A stretch of 64,000 nucleotides of DNA, taken from Atopobium sp. ICM42b (lineage in GTDB: Bacteria; Actinomycetota; Coriobacteriia; Coriobacteriales; Atopobiaceae). The translations under genes and the position numbers were made by a program. Where the stretch lies: the NCBI GenBank assembly GCA_000564995.1, contig JDFH01000003.1, forward strand, positions 1-64,000, given 5' to 3'. Position 1 is the stretch's first letter. Each line of letters opens with the position of its first letter. Below, piece after piece: positions 26,657-38,204 of this stretch. The notes beneath the pieces are model-generated. The model saw only the letters and a list, made by a program, of their open reading frames with translations, ran no database searches and was not told the DNA's origin.

Positions 26657-27163
26657 GTGTCACTAAAGCGGATGGACATACAGACGGTTGTTGTCGGAGG
26701 AGGACCCATCTCTTCCGTTATTGTCCTGCGTCTTCATGACCCACGCGGGGTCTCCACACTCAGCCTACCTATTAAGATTGGCAACATTGAGGCATCTGCT
26801 ATCAGCCTTGGTATAGACCAAGAGTCTACTCAGAGACCGCTCACGCACGATCTTCTCCGCTCCGTTCTTGATTCTCTGGATGCAGACATTAAAAGTGTGC
26901 GCATTGTAGGTGTCCATGGCACCACGTTCTTCTCGCAAATTGAGCTTATCTCTAAAGAGGGAGAACATATTTACGTGGATGCTCGTCCGTCAGACGCAAT
27001 TGCGCTGGCAGTAAGAACAAACGCTCCCATCTTTGCTGACGAGAGCGTTCTAGAAATTGCTGCTGCTCCAGATTTTACTGATGTCGAGAAGGACGTTCAG
27101 GCCCAAGAGCTTGAGGAGTTCCACCAGTTTATTGAGGATGTCTCTCCTGAGGATTTCTCATAA
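26657..27163 (+). CDS. Bifunctional nuclease (BFN/DUF151) family protein
   Basis: A protein of about 168 residues, one BFN/DUF151 domain. The conserved core runs from the LPIKIGNIEASAI segment through HTTFF-like strands to the signature DARPSDAIALAVR. An acidic tail rich in Glu and Asp follows. Family members in plants and mycobacteria are reported to have nuclease activity. GGAG lies five bases before a GTG at 26657; an ATG at 26672 five codons later is the alternative start. A longer open frame from 26414 overlaps the tRNA and is not the gene. Confidence 0.85.
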   Translation: MSLKRMDIQTVVVGGGPISSVIVLRLHDPRGVSTLSLPIKIGNIEASAISLGIDQESTQRPLTHDLLRSVLDSLDADIKSVRIVGVHGTTFFSQIELISKEGEHIYVDARPSDAIALAVRTNAPIFADESVLEIAAAPDFTDVEKDVQAQELEEFHQFIEDVSPEDFS

Positions 27164-27256
27164 GTCCTGCTCTATGGTTTACTTTTAAACAATTGACGTA
27201 TCTTTTATATAAAAAACATTACCGTTAGCGTGTTGTTTTTCTCGGTAAACGAAAAA

Positions 27257-27282
27257 AGCTCAGGAGAATTACCTCCTGAGCT
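27257..27282 (-). terminator. gyrA terminator
   Basis: AGCTCAGGAG pairs with CTCCTGAGCT around a 6-nt loop, and TTTTTTCG follows on the minus strand. It ends the gyrB-gyrA unit and faces the convergent BFN gene. Confidence 0.88.
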
Positions 27283-27308
27283 CTTCAAATTACGTATTGC
27301 TGAAATGC

Positions 27309-30089
27309 TTATTCGTCATCATCCAGCAATGAATCGTCTAGTACTTCCTCTTCATCTCCGAGGTCAACAGACTCTGCCTCGTCAGCATCGCGAGCGCCTG
27401 CTGCCATCAGATCAAGCATGCCTTGGTTCTCTGCGTGCTTAGGAGCCTTCTTTTTGTTGGCAACCATACGGGCAACTGCAGAAACAACGTCAGTACCAGA
27501 AAGGTTCATAACCTTGACACCCTGAGTAGAGCGGCCAAGCTTGGAGATGTCGCCAGCCTTGACGCGGATTACAACGCCCTCCTCGGACATGATCATAATC
27601 TCGTGCTGAGGACCAACAACGCGGCAGGCAACCAGGTTACCCTTCTTCTCCGTCATTGTGATGGTAAAGACACCCTGTCCACCACGCTTGTGAACTGGAT
27701 ACTCAGAAATTGCCGTACGCTTTCCGTAGCCCTTCTCGGTAATAACGAAAAGGTCACCGTTGCCGTTGGTAATCTCCATGCCAAGCATAGTTGCATCGCC
27801 CTTGAGCGTGATACCACGAACGCCCGAGGTACCGCGTCCCATGCTTCTTGCCTCTGCCTCGTCAAACAGAATTGCCTTACCGTCAGAGGAGCACAGAACA
27901 ACCTTGTCACCTGGGTGGACACGACGGACGTTAACAAGCTCGTCGCCATCCTTAAGGTTGATTGCAATGAGGCCGTCCTTACGGGTACGGTCGTACTCAG
28001 ACATTGCTGTCTTCTTGACCATTCCCTGCTTAGTAGCAAACATCAGGTAGTTATCTTCTGGGAAGTCGCGGGTAGTAATGACTGCCTTGACCTTCTCGCC
28101 CTCTGCAAGTGTCTCGATGACATTGATGATAGCGCTGCCCTTTGTAGTTCTACTACCAACAGGAAGTTCGTGGACCTTGAGGCGATACACCTTACCAAGG
28201 TTGGTAAAGAACAGCACGTAATCGTGGGTAGAAGCAACAAAGAGGTTCTCGACAAAATCGTTCTCTTTGAGAGAGACTCCCTGAACACCCTTGCCGCCGC
28301 GCTTCTGAGAACGATAAATCTCAACAGGAACGCGCTTTACGTAACCTGCGTGAGTAACGGTAACAACCATGTCCTCTTCAGCAATAAGATCCTCGACGTC
28401 CAGGTTCTGAATGTCCTGGTCAGAGATTTGCGTACGACGCTTATCAGCATAGCGGTTGGAAATCTCTCGGAGCTCATCGGCAATAACAGCCAGAATCTTT
28501 TCCTCGTGAGCGAGAAGATCCTCGTAGTAGGCAATATCAAGTCTGAGCTGGGAAATCTCGTCAACAAGATCCTGACGAGCAAGACCGGTAAGGCGGCGCA
28601 GACGCATCTGAAGGATTGCCTCGCCCTGAATCTCATCCAGGCCAAAACGCTCGTTCATGCGCTTCTTTGCCTCAGCGTCATCCTGCGAGCTGCGGATGAT
28701 GTGAACAATCTCGTCAATGTTATCAACTGCTGTCAGAAGGCCTTCCAAAATGTGGACACGCTTCTGTGCCTTGTCCAGGTCAAACTCAGTACGACGGCGT
28801 ACAACATCAATCTGGTGATCAATGTAGTGACGAAGAATCTCGCGAAGAGAAAGGGTACGAGGAACACCGTCAACCAAGGCCAGGTCAATGATGCCAAAGT
28901 TGGACTGGAGCTGAGTCTTCTTGTACAGGTTATTCAGAACAACCTGTGGAACAGCATCACGTTTGAGATCCAAGACGATGCGCATACCCTTACGGTTGGA
29001 CTCATCGCGCATGTCAGAGATGCCTTCGATTTTCTTCTCGTTGACTGCCTGAGCAATCTTCTCCTGAAGAAGACCTTTGTTAACCTGGTAAGGAATCTCG
29101 GTAACAACAAGGCGCTGGCGACCGCTCTTGACCTGCTCAACGTGAACCTTTGCGCGGACCGTAATAGAACCGCGACCAGTCTCGTAGGCATCCTTGATGC
29201 CCTGAGTGCCCATGATGATGCCGCCTGTTGGGAAGTCAGGACCAGGTAGAACGGTCATGAGCTCCTCAGTGGTAACGTCAGGGTTCTCAATCATCATGCA
29301 GACAGCGTTAGTAACCTCACCAAGGTTGTGAGGAGGAATGTTGGTGGCCATACCAACTGCAATACCTGAAGAACCGTTAACCAAAAGATTTGGGAAACGA
29401 GCAGGAAGAACAGCTGGCTCTGTCAGAGACTCATCATAGTTTGACTGAAGATCAACGGTGTTCTTGTTAAGCTCTGCCAGCATCTCCATAGCACTTCTGG
29501 TTAGACGTGCCTCGGTATAACGCATTGCTGCTGGTGGATCGCCGTCGATAGAACCAAAGTTTCCGTGACCATCAATCAGAGGAAGTCTCATTGAGAAGTC
29601 CTGAGACATACGGACCATGGAGTCATAAATAGCGGAGTCACCGTGTGGGTGGTACTTACCCATGACTTCACCGACTGCCCATGCAGACTTCTTATGTGGA
29701 CGGTTTGGCGTAATGCCAGCCTCGCTCATTGCGTACAAAATACGGCGGTGAACAGGCTTAAGACCGTCTCGAACATCTGGAAGTGCACGAGCAACAATAA
29801 CGGACATGGAATACTCGAGGAAGGAAGTCTTCATCTCTGAGGACAAATCGGTTGGCTTAAGCGTGCCACCGTGGATGTCTGAGAGGTCAAGACGAGTACC
29901 AGCTTCATCAGAGATAATGTGTGAAGTTTCTCCCGTTATGAGATTTTCCCCAGTCTCTGGGTCAAACTCGTCAGAGTCTTCTTCTACCTCGTCATCTTCG
30001 TATTCTTCATCCATATCGTTTTGTGCATCAAGGCCTTGATCCTCGTCTGCGCCAAAAAGATCATCATTCATATTTTTATCGTCTGCCAC
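27309..30089 (-). CDS. gyrA: DNA gyrase subunit A
   Basis: Breakage-reunion subunit of gyrase, 926 residues. The winged-helix region has [11 protein letters not shown] with Ser and Asp at the positions equivalent to E. coli 83 and 87, the quinolone-sensitive state. The catalytic tyrosine is in [10 protein letters not shown]. The C-terminal beta-pinwheel carries the GyrA-box (KRGGKGV). Unusually, about 75 residues of highly acidic sequence precede the conserved start ([15 protein letters not shown]), and the C-terminus is acidic too. It follows gyrB by 44 bp. Confidence 0.96.
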   Translation of the reverse strand: MADDKNMNDDLFGADEDQGLDAQNDMDEEYEDDEVEEDSDEFDPETGENLITGETSHIISDEAGTRLDLSDIHGGTLKPTDLSSEMKTSFLEYSMSVIVARALPDVRDGLKPVHRRILYAMSEAGITPNRPHKKSAWAVGEVMGKYHPHGDSAIYDSMVRMSQDFSMRLPLIDGHGNFGSIDGDPPAAMRYTEARLTRSAMEMLAELNKNTVDLQSNYDESLTEPAVLPARFPNLLVNGSSGIAVGMATNIPPHNLGEVTNAVCMMIENPDVTTEELMTVLPGPDFPTGGIIMGTQGIKDAYETGRGSITVRAKVHVEQVKSGRQRLVVTEIPYQVNKGLLQEKIAQAVNEKKIEGISDMRDESNRKGMRIVLDLKRDAVPQVVLNNLYKKTQLQSNFGIIDLALVDGVPRTLSLREILRHYIDHQIDVVRRRTEFDLDKAQKRVHILEGLLTAVDNIDEIVHIIRSSQDDAEAKKRMNERFGLDEIQGEAILQMRLRRLTGLARQDLVDEISQLRLDIAYYEDLLAHEEKILAVIADELREISNRYADKRRTQISDQDIQNLDVEDLIAEEDMVVTVTHAGYVKRVPVEIYRSQKRGGKGVQGVSLKENDFVENLFVASTHDYVLFFTNLGKVYRLKVHELPVGSRTTKGSAIINVIETLAEGEKVKAVITTRDFPEDNYLMFATKQGMVKKTAMSEYDRTRKDGLIAINLKDGDELVNVRRVHPGDKVVLCSSDGKAILFDEAEARSMGRGTSGVRGITLKGDATMLGMEITNGNGDLFVITEKGYGKRTAISEYPVHKRGGQGVFTITMTEKKGNLVACRVVGPQHEIMIMSEEGVVIRVKAGDISKLGRSTQGVKVMNLSGTDVVSAVARMVANKKKAPKHAENQGMLDLMAAGARDADEAESVDLGDEEEVLDDSLLDDDE

Positions 30090-30133
30090 AAGTTACCCTT
30101 TCATTTTCTGTCTAATGATTTAGCGAGAAACCA

Positions 30134-32119
<1,986 letters not shown>

Positions 32120-32215
32120 TTACTATGAAATCGCCAAAATCAACTCGGCACAGAGAAATTTCATTGTTTAAACAGTAATATTTGGTATCTGAGAGGCTCT
32201 GTAAAGAGATTTAAG

Positions 32216-32236
32216 GACAGATTAGTGACAGATTAG
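32216..32236. repeat. Tandem GACAGATTAG pair
   Basis: Two copies of GACAGATTAG (32216-32225, 32227-32236), 11 bp apart, lie immediately past the stop of the dciA-like gene in the gap before gyrB. One-helical-turn spacing could be a protein site, or it may be chance duplication. Confidence 0.4.
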
Positions 32237-32237
32237 A

Positions 32238-32771
32238 CTAAAGACTCTTTTTTTGTCTAAAACTTGCTTCAATCGCTTTATAAGCCGTTGACTTAAGTGG
32301 CTCAGAAAGACCAGAAACTAACTCAGAAATTTGCGATTTTTCTTCCGCAGTAAGTTCTGGAAGAACTTTCTTCTCAGCTTTTTGGCCCTGAAGTTGCTCT
32401 TTTGAGGAACCGTCTTCTTTACCAGCATGTCTGTTGTATTTGTCCAACTTAAATTCAAGGTCTGAGAACTCCAGGCCTTGCTCTGAGAGCCTGGCTCTAT
32501 AAATTTCTCTCTGTGCAAGAAAATCAATCATGCACATACGATTATCTACATAGACGGTAAGTACAGGGTACTCTCTACCAGCAACTTCTCTAACAAATAC
32601 GCCGGTTGTATGTTCTGTCTCTCTTTCACCATTTGCTTCAACCCACGCAAGATAGGCGCGACGATTTTTTGACATACTCTTAGAATCTCTGAAGGTTCCA
32701 AGCAGAGAACTCATTAAATCTTTTGCATATTTATTGCCACCGCGCGCAGGTGTTTCTTGTTGATTATTCAT
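32238..32771 (-). CDS. dciA: DciA-like protein (DUF721), probable replicative helicase loader
   Basis: A 177-residue protein whose N-terminal 105 residues match the DUF721 domain (LMSSLLGTFRDSKS, then a VLTVYVDNRMCMIDFLAQREIYRARL segment that aligns with the conserved W/L...R pattern). The remainder is a charged linker and helical tail. DciA is the ancestral loader or regulator of DnaB in bacteria that lack DnaC/DnaI. Its overlap of 8 bp with recF and its place before gyrB are the classic actinobacterial arrangement. Confidence 0.85.
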   Translation of the reverse strand: MNNQQETPARGGNKYAKDLMSSLLGTFRDSKSMSKNRRAYLAWVEANGERETEHTTGVFVREVAGREYPVLTVYVDNRMCMIDFLAQREIYRARLSEQGLEFSDLEFKLDKYNRHAGKEDGSSKEQLQGQKAEKKVLPELTAEEKSQISELVSGLSEPLKSTAYKAIEASFRQKKSL

Positions 32772-33855
32772 CGCTAAACCTAACTATCTGCGCTTTCTCT
32801 AAAATCTCTTCAGAGAAATAACCAAGGTTGGTAGTTGTAATTACGGTTTGGATGTCGTGGAATGCAAACTCCATAATGGCTTTTCTGCGATTTTCATCCA
32901 ACTCACTCATCACATCGTCTAAAAGCAGCAGGGGTTTCTCGCCAAGTATTTCTTCTGAGAGTAAAACTTCTGCCATTTTAAGTGCTAAGACCACCGTTCT
33001 AATTTGACCTTGAGAACCAAAATTTCTAGCGTCTTTACCCTCAATTAAAAACTCAACGTCGTCTCGATGAGGTCCTTTTGTACTTTGCTGACGACGAATA
33101 TCATCCGTGCGAGCTTTACTTAAAGCCTTCAAGAATTGATCAGTAATTTCTTCTCTAGAAGCTTCAAGAGATACCTCTCCAATTGAAGAAATATAGTTCA
33201 TTTCTAGGTGTTCTCCACCAGAGAGTTCCTGGTAGATCTCACATGTCTTCTTTGCCAGGCGATCAAACAAATGAATTCGTGCATGAAGAAGCGTAGCCCC
33301 TCCTCTTGCAAGTGAAAGATCCCACGCATCAAGCAAGTTTTCATCTGGCCAATCAGATTTAAGCAGCTTATTTCTTTGTTCAACTGTCTTGGTATATGCC
33401 GAGAAGACCTTGAAGTAGCTTTTATTTGCCTGGCGACCAAAGTCATCAAATTCTTCTCGACGATACGATGCACCACCTTTAATCATTGAAAGGTCATCGG
33501 GATTAAAAAGTACCGACATCAGTGTTCCGGAAATATCTGCAGCCTGACATTTCTTACCATTCTTTAAAAATTGACGGCGGCGTTCTGTAATGATGCAGGT
33601 ATTTTCTAGCTTTCTTCCATCTCCTGTAAGAGAAATTTCTATCTTTGCCTCAGAAGTACCTGTAAGAAGGAGCTGTGATGGTGTGGGCTTTCTAAATGAA
33701 TACCCAGCAGTAAGGAGTTGTAGTGCTTCAACAGTATTTGTCTTACCTGCAGCATTCTTTCCTACAAAAATAGTAGTTTGTGCAGATAAATCTATTTCTT
33801 TCGAAGAAAAACAACGAAAGTTATACAGCGAAACATGTTCAACTTTAAGTCCCAC
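32764..33855 (-). CDS. recF: DNA replication and repair protein RecF
   Basis: SMC-like ATPase that helps load RecA at gaps. The 363-residue protein has Walker A GKNAAGKTN at 32-40, the signature region FGSQGQIRTV and Walker B PLLLLDDVMSELD. It starts 15 bp after dnaN and overlaps dciA by 8 bp, so the three are likely one transcript. Confidence 0.95.
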   Translation of the reverse strand: MGLKVEHVSLYNFRCFSSKEIDLSAQTTIFVGKNAAGKTNTVEALQLLTAGYSFRKPTPSQLLLTGTSEAKIEISLTGDGRKLENTCIITERRRQFLKNGKKCQAADISGTLMSVLFNPDDLSMIKGGASYRREEFDDFGRQANKSYFKVFSAYTKTVEQRNKLLKSDWPDENLLDAWDLSLARGGATLLHARIHLFDRLAKKTCEIYQELSGGEHLEMNYISSIGEVSLEASREEITDQFLKALSKARTDDIRRQQSTKGPHRDDVEFLIEGKDARNFGSQGQIRTVVLALKMAEVLLSEEILGEKPLLLLDDVMSELDENRRKAIMEFAFHDIQTVITTTNLGYFSEEILEKAQIVRFSDE

Positions 33856-33870
33856 ACAACCCCTATCAAA

Positions 33871-34971
33871 TTAGAGGCGAACAGGCATCAGAAGATACAA
33901 GTAGTTAACCTTGCCGTTTGATTTAAAAATAGCTGGCTGAGAAGGACCTTGAAGCTCAAGACGTAAAAGATCCTTAGAAGGGGCAGCATTTACACAATCA
34001 AAGACATAGTGATAGTTCAAAGCGATTGAAAGTGAATCTCCTTCAATTTGAGCCTCGATATGCTCGGAAGACTCACCTTGATCTGGTGAGGATGCAGAGA
34101 GCTTAACTTCTTTACCATCGGCATCAACATCAAAACGAACTGAAGGATTTGCGAGTGCAATAACAGAGACGCGTTTCAGGGCTGCGGAAAAATCTTCAAC
34201 GTTGATATCAACTGACGCAGTGCAAGACGTAGGAAGTAGCTGCTTATAGTCAGGGAAATGACCTTCAATCTTACGAGAGATGTGAGTGGTGTTTCCAAAC
34301 TGGAAGACTACCTGATTGTCTGTAGTACCAATCAAAACCTTCTCAGTCATGCTACGCATGGAAAGAACATCATGGAACACTTCACCAGAGATAATTGCAG
34401 TAAAAGACTCCCCTGCTGGAGTATCTGTGTTGGAATCACAAACGGCAAGACGGAATGAGTCAGTAGCAACAAGACGAATAGTGTTGTCCTCAACAGTGAG
34501 AGAAATTCCCTGAAGAATAGGACGAGAAGCTTCCTTAGAAGTTACGCGATACACTTTATCAACCATAGTTGATAGAAGCTGACTTGGGAGCTCACAGGTT
34601 TTCTCAAGATCAAACTCTGGGAATTGAGCCCAGTCGTGAGCAGAAAGAGTATTAAGTCTAAAAGACGAACGCTGGCATATCACAGAAAGCGTACGCTCTC
34701 CACCCTCAAAAGTAATTGCAGCATCAGGAAGATTTTTAACAATGTTCTGGATAACTTTTCCAGAAACAACTGTTTCTCCTTCTTCTTCTACGTTTGCTGC
34801 AATTTGATGCTTAATAGAAATAGTTAAGTCGCTGGATTGTAACTCAAGCATGCCATTGAATGCTTTGAGGTAAATGCCAGAGAGAATAGGAAGTGTTGTA
34901 TTAGAACCAATGCCTTTAGAAACAATATCAAGTGCCGTCTGGAGAGCGGATTGACTTACGGTAAATTTCAT
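33871..34971 (-). CDS. dnaN: DNA polymerase III beta sliding clamp
   Basis: A 366-residue ring-forming clamp that tethers the replicative polymerase. It has three topologically similar domains of about 120 residues. It starts MKFTVSQSALQTALDIVSKGI and ends in the partner-groove motif LYLLMPVRL, as in typical clamps. It lies between dnaA (233 bp upstream) and recF. Confidence 0.96.
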   Translation of the reverse strand: MKFTVSQSALQTALDIVSKGIGSNTTLPILSGIYLKAFNGMLELQSSDLTISIKHQIAANVEEEGETVVSGKVIQNIVKNLPDAAITFEGGERTLSVICQRSSFRLNTLSAHDWAQFPEFDLEKTCELPSQLLSTMVDKVYRVTSKEASRPILQGISLTVEDNTIRLVATDSFRLAVCDSNTDTPAGESFTAIISGEVFHDVLSMRSMTEKVLIGTTDNQVVFQFGNTTHISRKIEGHFPDYKQLLPTSCTASVDINVEDFSAALKRVSVIALANPSVRFDVDADGKEVKLSASSPDQGESSEHIEAQIEGDSLSIALNYHYVFDCVNAAPSKDLLRLELQGPSQPAIFKSNGKVNYLYLLMPVRL

Positions 34972-35054
34972 GACGACCCTTTCTATTATTTCTTAGATAA
35001 GAATAAAAATATCGTAGTAATAATAAGCTATGTTGAAAAGAAGAAAGCTTTACA

Positions 35055-35084
35055 TTTCTAGAGGTAGAAATGTGTTTCTAGAGG
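35055..35084. repeat. Direct repeat TTTCTAGAGG, 20-bp period, upstream of dnaN
   Basis: TTTCTAGAGG occurs at 35055-35064 and 35075-35084, two helical turns apart, in the dnaA-dnaN gap. A DnaA-box-like TGTTGAAAA lies at 35031-35039. This suggests a binding site near the dnaN promoter. Confidence 0.5.
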
Positions 35085-35204
35085 GCAGATTTGTTTGCTT
35101 ATTTTTGACATTCATAAACAAAGTAAAACTCCCCCTCTTAAACTCTCAACAACAAACCATTACTTCTCTTCATCAATTAACACCTTACTAACAGGTTTTA
35201 AACA

Positions 35205-36734
35205 CTAACTTTGTTCAAGGATAGTCTTCTTAAGTTGAGAAATTTGATCATAGAAACTTTTGTCTTCTTTGATTCTTTCTTCTATTACCTCGATGCTGTG
35301 CAAAATAGTTGCGTGTTTTCTTCCACCAAAATGTTTACCAATATTTACCAGTGTGTATTGGCAAAGGTCGTGAGCAAGATAAATTGCAACGTGACGAGGT
35401 TCTGCAATCTCTTTATTTCTCTTGTTACCAACAATATCTCGATGACTAATGCCATAGATATTTTCTACAACTTCTTGGACCTTCTCGATATTTACGGTCT
35501 TTGAAACGCGGCGCCAGAGCGTGTCTGCAATCTTATCGATTTCTTCCTGTTTAATATTTGTGCCAGATTCTTTTGCCTTAATCTGACCAGTTACACAACG
35601 ATTACAGAAGCCTTCAAGTGTTCTAATACTTTGACCGGCTTTGTCAGCCATGTAGCGACGGATGTCCTCTGGTAAATCATCTGCAGTAAGAGAAGAATTT
35701 CTCTCTTTAAAAGCTCGGTCGCAGAAGACATGAATAAGATTGAGTTTCATCTCGTAGCTTGGAGACTCAATACCAATAACAATGCCACCACTCATACGAG
35801 AAGTAATACGATCATCAAAGCCGTCAGATCCCATACCAAGCTGAGCAGGTGTTCTATCTGCGGCAAGAATAATTTGCTTACCCCTATCAATAAGAGAGTT
35901 AAAAATATTAAAGAAGAAGTTAATAGTACCTGCTTTACCAGCAAGTTTTTGGACGTCATCGATGATAAGAACATCAATGTTTTGATAGTTGTTACTAAGT
36001 TCTGTCGCCGCGTTTCCTGATGCGTTTTTACGAACTGCATTTACGTAGTCATCAACAAAGGCATCTGCATCTTTGTAAACACAAACGCGTTCGATATCTT
36101 CAGAGTTGATGTAGTTTTGGACCGCACGTAGAAGGTGAGTTTTTCCAAGACCACTTGCACCGTAAATAAACAGCGGGTTTGCCTTACCTTTTGCGTCGTT
36201 TGCAACATTTAATGCATGTTGATGTGCAAGCTCATTCTCGTCACCAACAACAAAGCGATCAAACGTGAGGTTTGAATTGAAAGATGTCTCCTCATAAAGA
36301 GGATTGCTCTTACGACGCTTTAAGGTCTGCTGCTTTAATTCTTCAAGGCTTTGTTCCTGGGATTCAAAATCTTGAATCTGCTCTGGAACAACTGCTTGTA
36401 TAGGAGCAGTTTTTTGCTTCCAAACATTGAACTCTTGAGGAGTCATTGTGGAAGTAGTGGTAACAGGAGTAGAAGACTTTGTAAGAGTAAGGCTTAAAAT
36501 AATGTCTTCAAAGGCTGCTGCCGAAAGACATCTCTCAACAATCGGAAGATTCTTAAGAATACGGTTATATGCCAAGCGCATTGGTGTCTCAGCACACAGT
36601 GAGTTATCTTCAACTTTAATTGGAGTGCAGGTTCTCAACATAGCGATAAAAGCCTCTGGTTGATTCTCTTCAACCAAGAGGTCAATCGCGTCTTGCCACA
36701 GAGCTACTGCGTCTGAATCAATTGATGCATCCAT
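35205..36734 (-). CDS. dnaA: Chromosomal replication initiator DnaA (divergent)
   Basis: A 509-residue initiator with all four domains. Domain I is residues 1-85, a Gln/Glu-rich linker follows, the AAA+ domain has GASGLGKTH and Walker B VLIIDDVQ, and domain IV is the DNA-binding part. The protein is divergent in places: DDVQKLAGK where DDIQFLAGK is usual. In domain IV the highly conserved GRDHTT recognition loop reads GRKHAT (472-476 region), replacing the residues equivalent to E. coli Asp433 and Thr435 that read bases. Local boxes also deviate from TTATCCACA. It is encoded downstream of a GHKL-ATPase gene, 83 bp away. Confidence 0.95.
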   Translation of the reverse strand: MDASIDSDAVALWQDAIDLLVEENQPEAFIAMLRTCTPIKVEDNSLCAETPMRLAYNRILKNLPIVERCLSAAAFEDIILSLTLTKSSTPVTTTSTMTPQEFNVWKQKTAPIQAVVPEQIQDFESQEQSLEELKQQTLKRRKSNPLYEETSFNSNLTFDRFVVGDENELAHQHALNVANDAKGKANPLFIYGASGLGKTHLLRAVQNYINSEDIERVCVYKDADAFVDDYVNAVRKNASGNAATELSNNYQNIDVLIIDDVQKLAGKAGTINFFFNIFNSLIDRGKQIILAADRTPAQLGMGSDGFDDRITSRMSGGIVIGIESPSYEMKLNLIHVFCDRAFKERNSSLTADDLPEDIRRYMADKAGQSIRTLEGFCNRCVTGQIKAKESGTNIKQEEIDKIADTLWRRVSKTVNIEKVQEVVENIYGISHRDIVGNKRNKEIAEPRHVAIYLAHDLCQYTLVNIGKHFGGRKHATILHSIEVIEERIKEDKSFYDQISQLKKTILEQS

Positions 36735-36817
36735 ACGTGTCCAATCAAAATGTTGAAAATTGGGACACCTAGTATAGAGGAATGTTGATAACTTTCAGCG
36801 AATAATGTTGAGAAACT

Positions 36818-37696
36818 CTATGAAAGGAGCGTTTCTCCAATAGTAGTGAGCTTATATTTCTGCCCAACTTTTCCGATTATTCCTATGTTTACCAGCGATT
36901 TTAATTCTCTTGACCACGTTGGTGTTGAAAGTCCATAGGTACTTGTTAACTCTGTTGCTCCAACCCATTCATGTTCAGAGAGATATTGAAGAACTTGTTT
37001 TGCTCGATCTGTAAGTACCAGATTAGGAAGCTGTGTAGCTGGCTGTGCAGCTGGCTGTTGAGATACAGCCTGCGGAGCATCTGAAACTGTCTGTTGATTC
37101 TGATTTACAGGTAATTCCTCAGCTTCTTCTTGAGTTGGAAGCGTCTGAATGTGCGCATCTTTAGAGCGGCGTGTTGACAAGGTAACAATGGTTCCGCCAG
37201 AGATATTGTCTTCGAGGGTAAGACTTCCACCCTTCTCAACCATGTATTGTTGAGCATAAGGAAGGCCAAAACCAACGCCTCTAATAAACGATTTCATCTC
37301 TTCTGTTGCAGAAGAAGTACCAAACTCAAGAGCTCGATTTTTCTCTTTAATACCAGGTCCCTGGTCTGAAAACCTAATGGTATTTCCGTTATCCATGATT
37401 GAAATTGTAGGCGCTACAAATCGAGCGTGAATGAAATTTTCCACAATCTCACGCATAACCATAAAAGGAATTTTTCCACCCTGCTCGTGAGCAAGCTGGT
37501 TAACGGTTGCTGCAATCTCGTCAAGATACGAACGAACATCTTTAGGTTCTACAAGAACAACGCGAGGTGCTGCGGCTTTATCGTCATACACTGCAATACG
37601 CGCAGCATAACGGACGGTGAGAGAATTATCAGAACCAGCGTCTTTTTCATTCTGGTTTGTGTTTTCCTCAACAAAAGGAAAAAAATCTCTTGCCAT
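36818..37696 (-). CDS. GHKL-ATPase with winged-helix tail, upstream of dnaA
   Basis: A 292-residue cytoplasmic protein of unknown function. Residues 65-185 form a GHKL ATPase domain with an N-box (REIVENF), G1 box DQGPGI, G2 box RGVGFGLPYA and a GGT-containing strand. This resembles histidine kinases and anti-sigma kinases, but there is no phospho-acceptor His domain. A Gln/Pro/Ala linker (200-235) joins a C-terminal winged helix (236-292) that should bind DNA. It lies within the presumed oriC and is transcribed toward dnaA. An ATP-sensing regulator of dnaA or of initiation is a reasonable inference. Confidence 0.8.
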   Translation of the reverse strand: MARDFFPFVEENTNQNEKDAGSDNSLTVRYAARIAVYDDKAAAPRVVLVEPKDVRSYLDEIAATVNQLAHEQGGKIPFMVMREIVENFIHARFVAPTISIMDNGNTIRFSDQGPGIKEKNRALEFGTSSATEEMKSFIRGVGFGLPYAQQYMVEKGGSLTLEDNISGGTIVTLSTRRSKDAHIQTLPTQEEAEELPVNQNQQTVSDAPQAVSQQPAAQPATQLPNLVLTDRAKQVLQYLSEHEWVGATELTSTYGLSTPTWSRELKSLVNIGIIGKVGQKYKLTTIGETLLS

Positions 37697-37981
37697 GACA
37701 CCCCCTTTTCAACAATTGTTAAACAAATGAAGAAAACTTTTCGGTTTCTTTCACGATGAATGAAAGTTTTCAACAAGTGTAAAATATCTGTAGATAACTT
37801 TATATCTTTGTGAAAGACGTACTGAATGATAGTAGCATTTAACGGATATATTTCAGCTTACAGAAATATTCCTTTCAACAAATTTCTTCACTTATTACAA
37901 GTGAAATTTTCAATTTGTGCGATTTTCTCGCTAGGTTTTTGAATAAAAAAGAGAAAAAGTTGAGGTATTTGCGTAGAAAAT

Positions 37982-38011
37982 TTGACAGGTACCCATAAAC
38001 GCGAGTACAAT
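37982..38011 (+). promoter_or_regulatory. rpmH promoter
   Basis: TTGACA (37982-37987) and TACAAT (38006-38011) are 18 bp apart, about 50 bp before rpmH. It is close to the sigma-70 consensus and should drive the rpmH-rnpA-yidD-yidC genes. Confidence 0.8.
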
Positions 38012-38058
38012 CTGTAGGCTTTTTAATCGATACCGTACCCGTTCGGGAGGAAATAGCT

Positions 38059-38193
38059 ATGAAGCGTACCTACCAGCCAAATAAGCGCAAGCGCGCAACT
38101 ACCCACGGTTTCCGTGCACGTATGGCAACTAAGAATGGTCGTGCCGTTCTCGCTCGTCGTCGCCTTAAGGGCCGTAAGCGCCTCACCGTCTAA
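38059..38193 (+). CDS. rpmH: 50S ribosomal protein L34
   Basis: A 44-residue, very basic protein starting [19 protein letters not shown] and ending GRKRLTV, diagnostic for L34. GGGAGGA precedes the ATG. It is the first gene right of the origin, just ahead of rnpA as in nearly all bacteria. Confidence 0.97.
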   Translation: MKRTYQPNKRKRATTHGFRARMATKNGRAVLARRRLKGRKRLTV

Positions 38194-38204
38194 GGAATGT
38201 TTCT

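Larger units (their letters stand above)
36735..38057. other. Probable bipartite origin of replication (oriC)
   Basis: Gene orientation flips here and dnaA lies alongside. DnaA-box-like 9-mers cluster on both sides of the GHKL gene: TGTTGAAAA 36751-36759, TGTTGATAA 36783-36791 and TGTTGAGAA 36806-36814; then TTTTCAACA 37706-37714 and 37767-37775, TGTAGATAA 37789-37797 and CTTTCAACA 37872-37880. The 362-bp gap 37697-38058 is AT-rich, with an A/T-only run near 37935-37975 that could be the unwinding element. No canonical TTATCCACA is present. Confidence 0.7.

Noticed and set aside
27423..29249. A 608-codon open frame opposite gyrA
   Set aside because: Antisense shadow of gyrA; no domain or ribosome site.
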